Below are positions 63,481-64,000 of a stretch of DNA of 64,000 bases, piece after piece. Numbering within the stretch: the stretch's first letter is position 1; every line of letters starts with the position of its first letter. The position numbers and the translations under genes are program-made. Source of the DNA: G963555815 sp965249615 [NCBI: bacterium]. GTDB taxonomy: Bacteria > UBA8248 > JACPRG01. Under the pieces are notes generated by a model. That model had not been told where the DNA came from and did not search any database. It worked only from the letters and a program-made list of their open reading frames with translations. The DNA is taken from the NCBI GenBank assembly GCA_965249615.1, contig CBDFMI010000005.1, forward strand, positions 496,001 through 560,000, given 5' to 3'.

Positions 63481-64000
63481 ATGGGTCCCCCCCTTCCCTC
63501 AGCGCTCACTATCGCGGGCTCCGACTCGGGAGGCGGGGCCGGCATCCAGGCGGACCTCAAGACGTTTACCGTCCTGGGGGTCTTCGGGGCCTCGGTCCTC
63601 ACAGCCCTCACGGCTCAAAATACGCTCGGAGTCCAGGCCGTCCACGCTGTCCCTCCCGATTTCGTCGCTCAGCAGATGGACTCCGTTCTCACTGACATTC
63701 CCATCCGGGCGGCCAAGACGGGGATGCTGGTCGACGCCGCCATCGTCGAGGTGGTGGCGGAAAAAATCAGACAATACCAAGTGCGCCCCCTGGTGGTGGA
63801 CCCCGTCATGGTGGCGAAGTCAGGAGACCGTCTTCTGGCTGACGGAGCCGAGCAGGCCCTCATCCGGGAGCTCCTGCCCCTCGCCACCCTCGTGACGCCA
63901 AACCTGGGCGAGGCGGAACTCTTGCTCGGGAGCCCGGTGCGAGACCTCCCGGCCATGCGGGAGGCCGCAAAGCGTCTCCTCAACTTCGGCTGCGGGGCCG
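63481..64000 (+). CDS. thiD: Hydroxymethylpyrimidine/phosphomethylpyrimidine kinase (3' end outside window)
   Basis: Thiamine-pathway kinase. From ATG 63481: [20 protein letters not shown] (family signature), [54 protein letters not shown] and [12 protein letters not shown]. The frame runs off the right edge after about 173 codons; the C-terminal third, with the catalytic GTGCT-type motif, is not visible. No TPP riboswitch is seen upstream. Confidence 0.94.
   Translation, partial: MGPPLPSALTIAGSDSGGGAGIQADLKTFTVLGVFGASVLTALTAQNTLGVQAVHAVPPDFVAQQMDSVLTDIPIRAAKTGMLVDAAIVEVVAEKIRQYQVRPLVVDPVMVAKSGDRLLADGAEQALIRELLPLATLVTPNLGEAELLLGSPVRDLPAMREAAKRLLNFGCGA

Overview
The window is G+C-rich (roughly 60% by eye) bacterial chromosome, densely packed, with most genes on the minus strand in long runs with short gaps or 4-base overlaps. 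Heptose genes (hldE, gmhA), lipoprotein-type cytochrome c, TRAP and ABC importers and a 6S RNA next to zapA point to a Gram-negative (diderm), probably uncultured bacterium of the broad NC10 / Rokubacteria / Nitrospirota / deltaproteobacterial neighbourhood. That placement is inference; no rRNA is present. No tRNA, rRNA, CRISPR array, insertion sequence or prophage was recognised.

Layout. 1-5668 (minus): recJ (runs off the left edge), a PBP4-type peptidase, a VanZ-like gene with an in-frame TAA, a DapB-like dehydrogenase gene with an in-frame TAG, and a peroxiredoxin whose in-frame TGA is best read as selenocysteine. 5820-9209 (plus): binding protein and two permeases of a peptide-type ABC importer. 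9286-26072 (minus): a diheme cytochrome, purF, purLQSC, purB, a metallo-beta-lactamase-fold hydrolase, an unassigned conserved protein, hldE, gmhA, radC and a nucleotide-sugar block (uxs, ugd, rmlB, rmlC, rmlA). 26307-30223 (minus): dGTPase-like protein, a two-gene ABC exporter (permease frameshifted), FmdB-type zinc ribbon, transaldolase-like protein. 30504-36789 (plus): tmk-holB-ricT-metG-tatD, a widely conserved order; metG carries a 27-residue tandem repeat and tatD is fused to a radical-SAM domain. 36901-39918: TRAP transporter, its binding protein convergent and overlapping ymdB. 39915-44040 (minus): ymdB, rny, 5-formyl-THF cyclo-ligase, 6S RNA, zapA and a coiled-coil protein. 44335-52671: MFS transporter, glycosyltransferase, acyl-CoA ligase, gamma-glutamylcyclotransferase-like protein, PIN-like protein, SAM hydrolase, mtaB. 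52934-55127 (plus): MoxR ATPase plus VWA protein. 55192-58205 (minus): two polytopic GT-C glycosyltransferases. 58404-60627 (plus): degenerate OmpR-type regulator and glnA. 60667-63173 (minus): thrC, a MoaD-like sulfur carrier with a tail after its GG, a JAMM peptidase and two NIL proteins. 63481-end (plus): thiD, truncated by the window.

Most notable: (1) the UxxC peroxiredoxin with a convincing bacterial SECIS hairpin right after the UGA; (2) the threonine synthase / tailed MoaD / JAMM / NIL operon, which looks like a protein-thiocarboxylate sulfur-transfer route; (3) the pseudo-receiver regulator beside glnA with an 11-bp direct repeat matching the actinobacterial GlnR box; (4) a 6S RNA at the classical zapA / cyclo-ligase site.

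Caution: three genes (ABC permease, TatD-rSAM, GT87) are each broken by one extra G in a G run, two genes carry in-frame stops, and two lack an ATG/GTG/TTG start before conserved sequence. The repeated extra-G pattern suggests consensus errors, so these should be checked in reads before being called biology.
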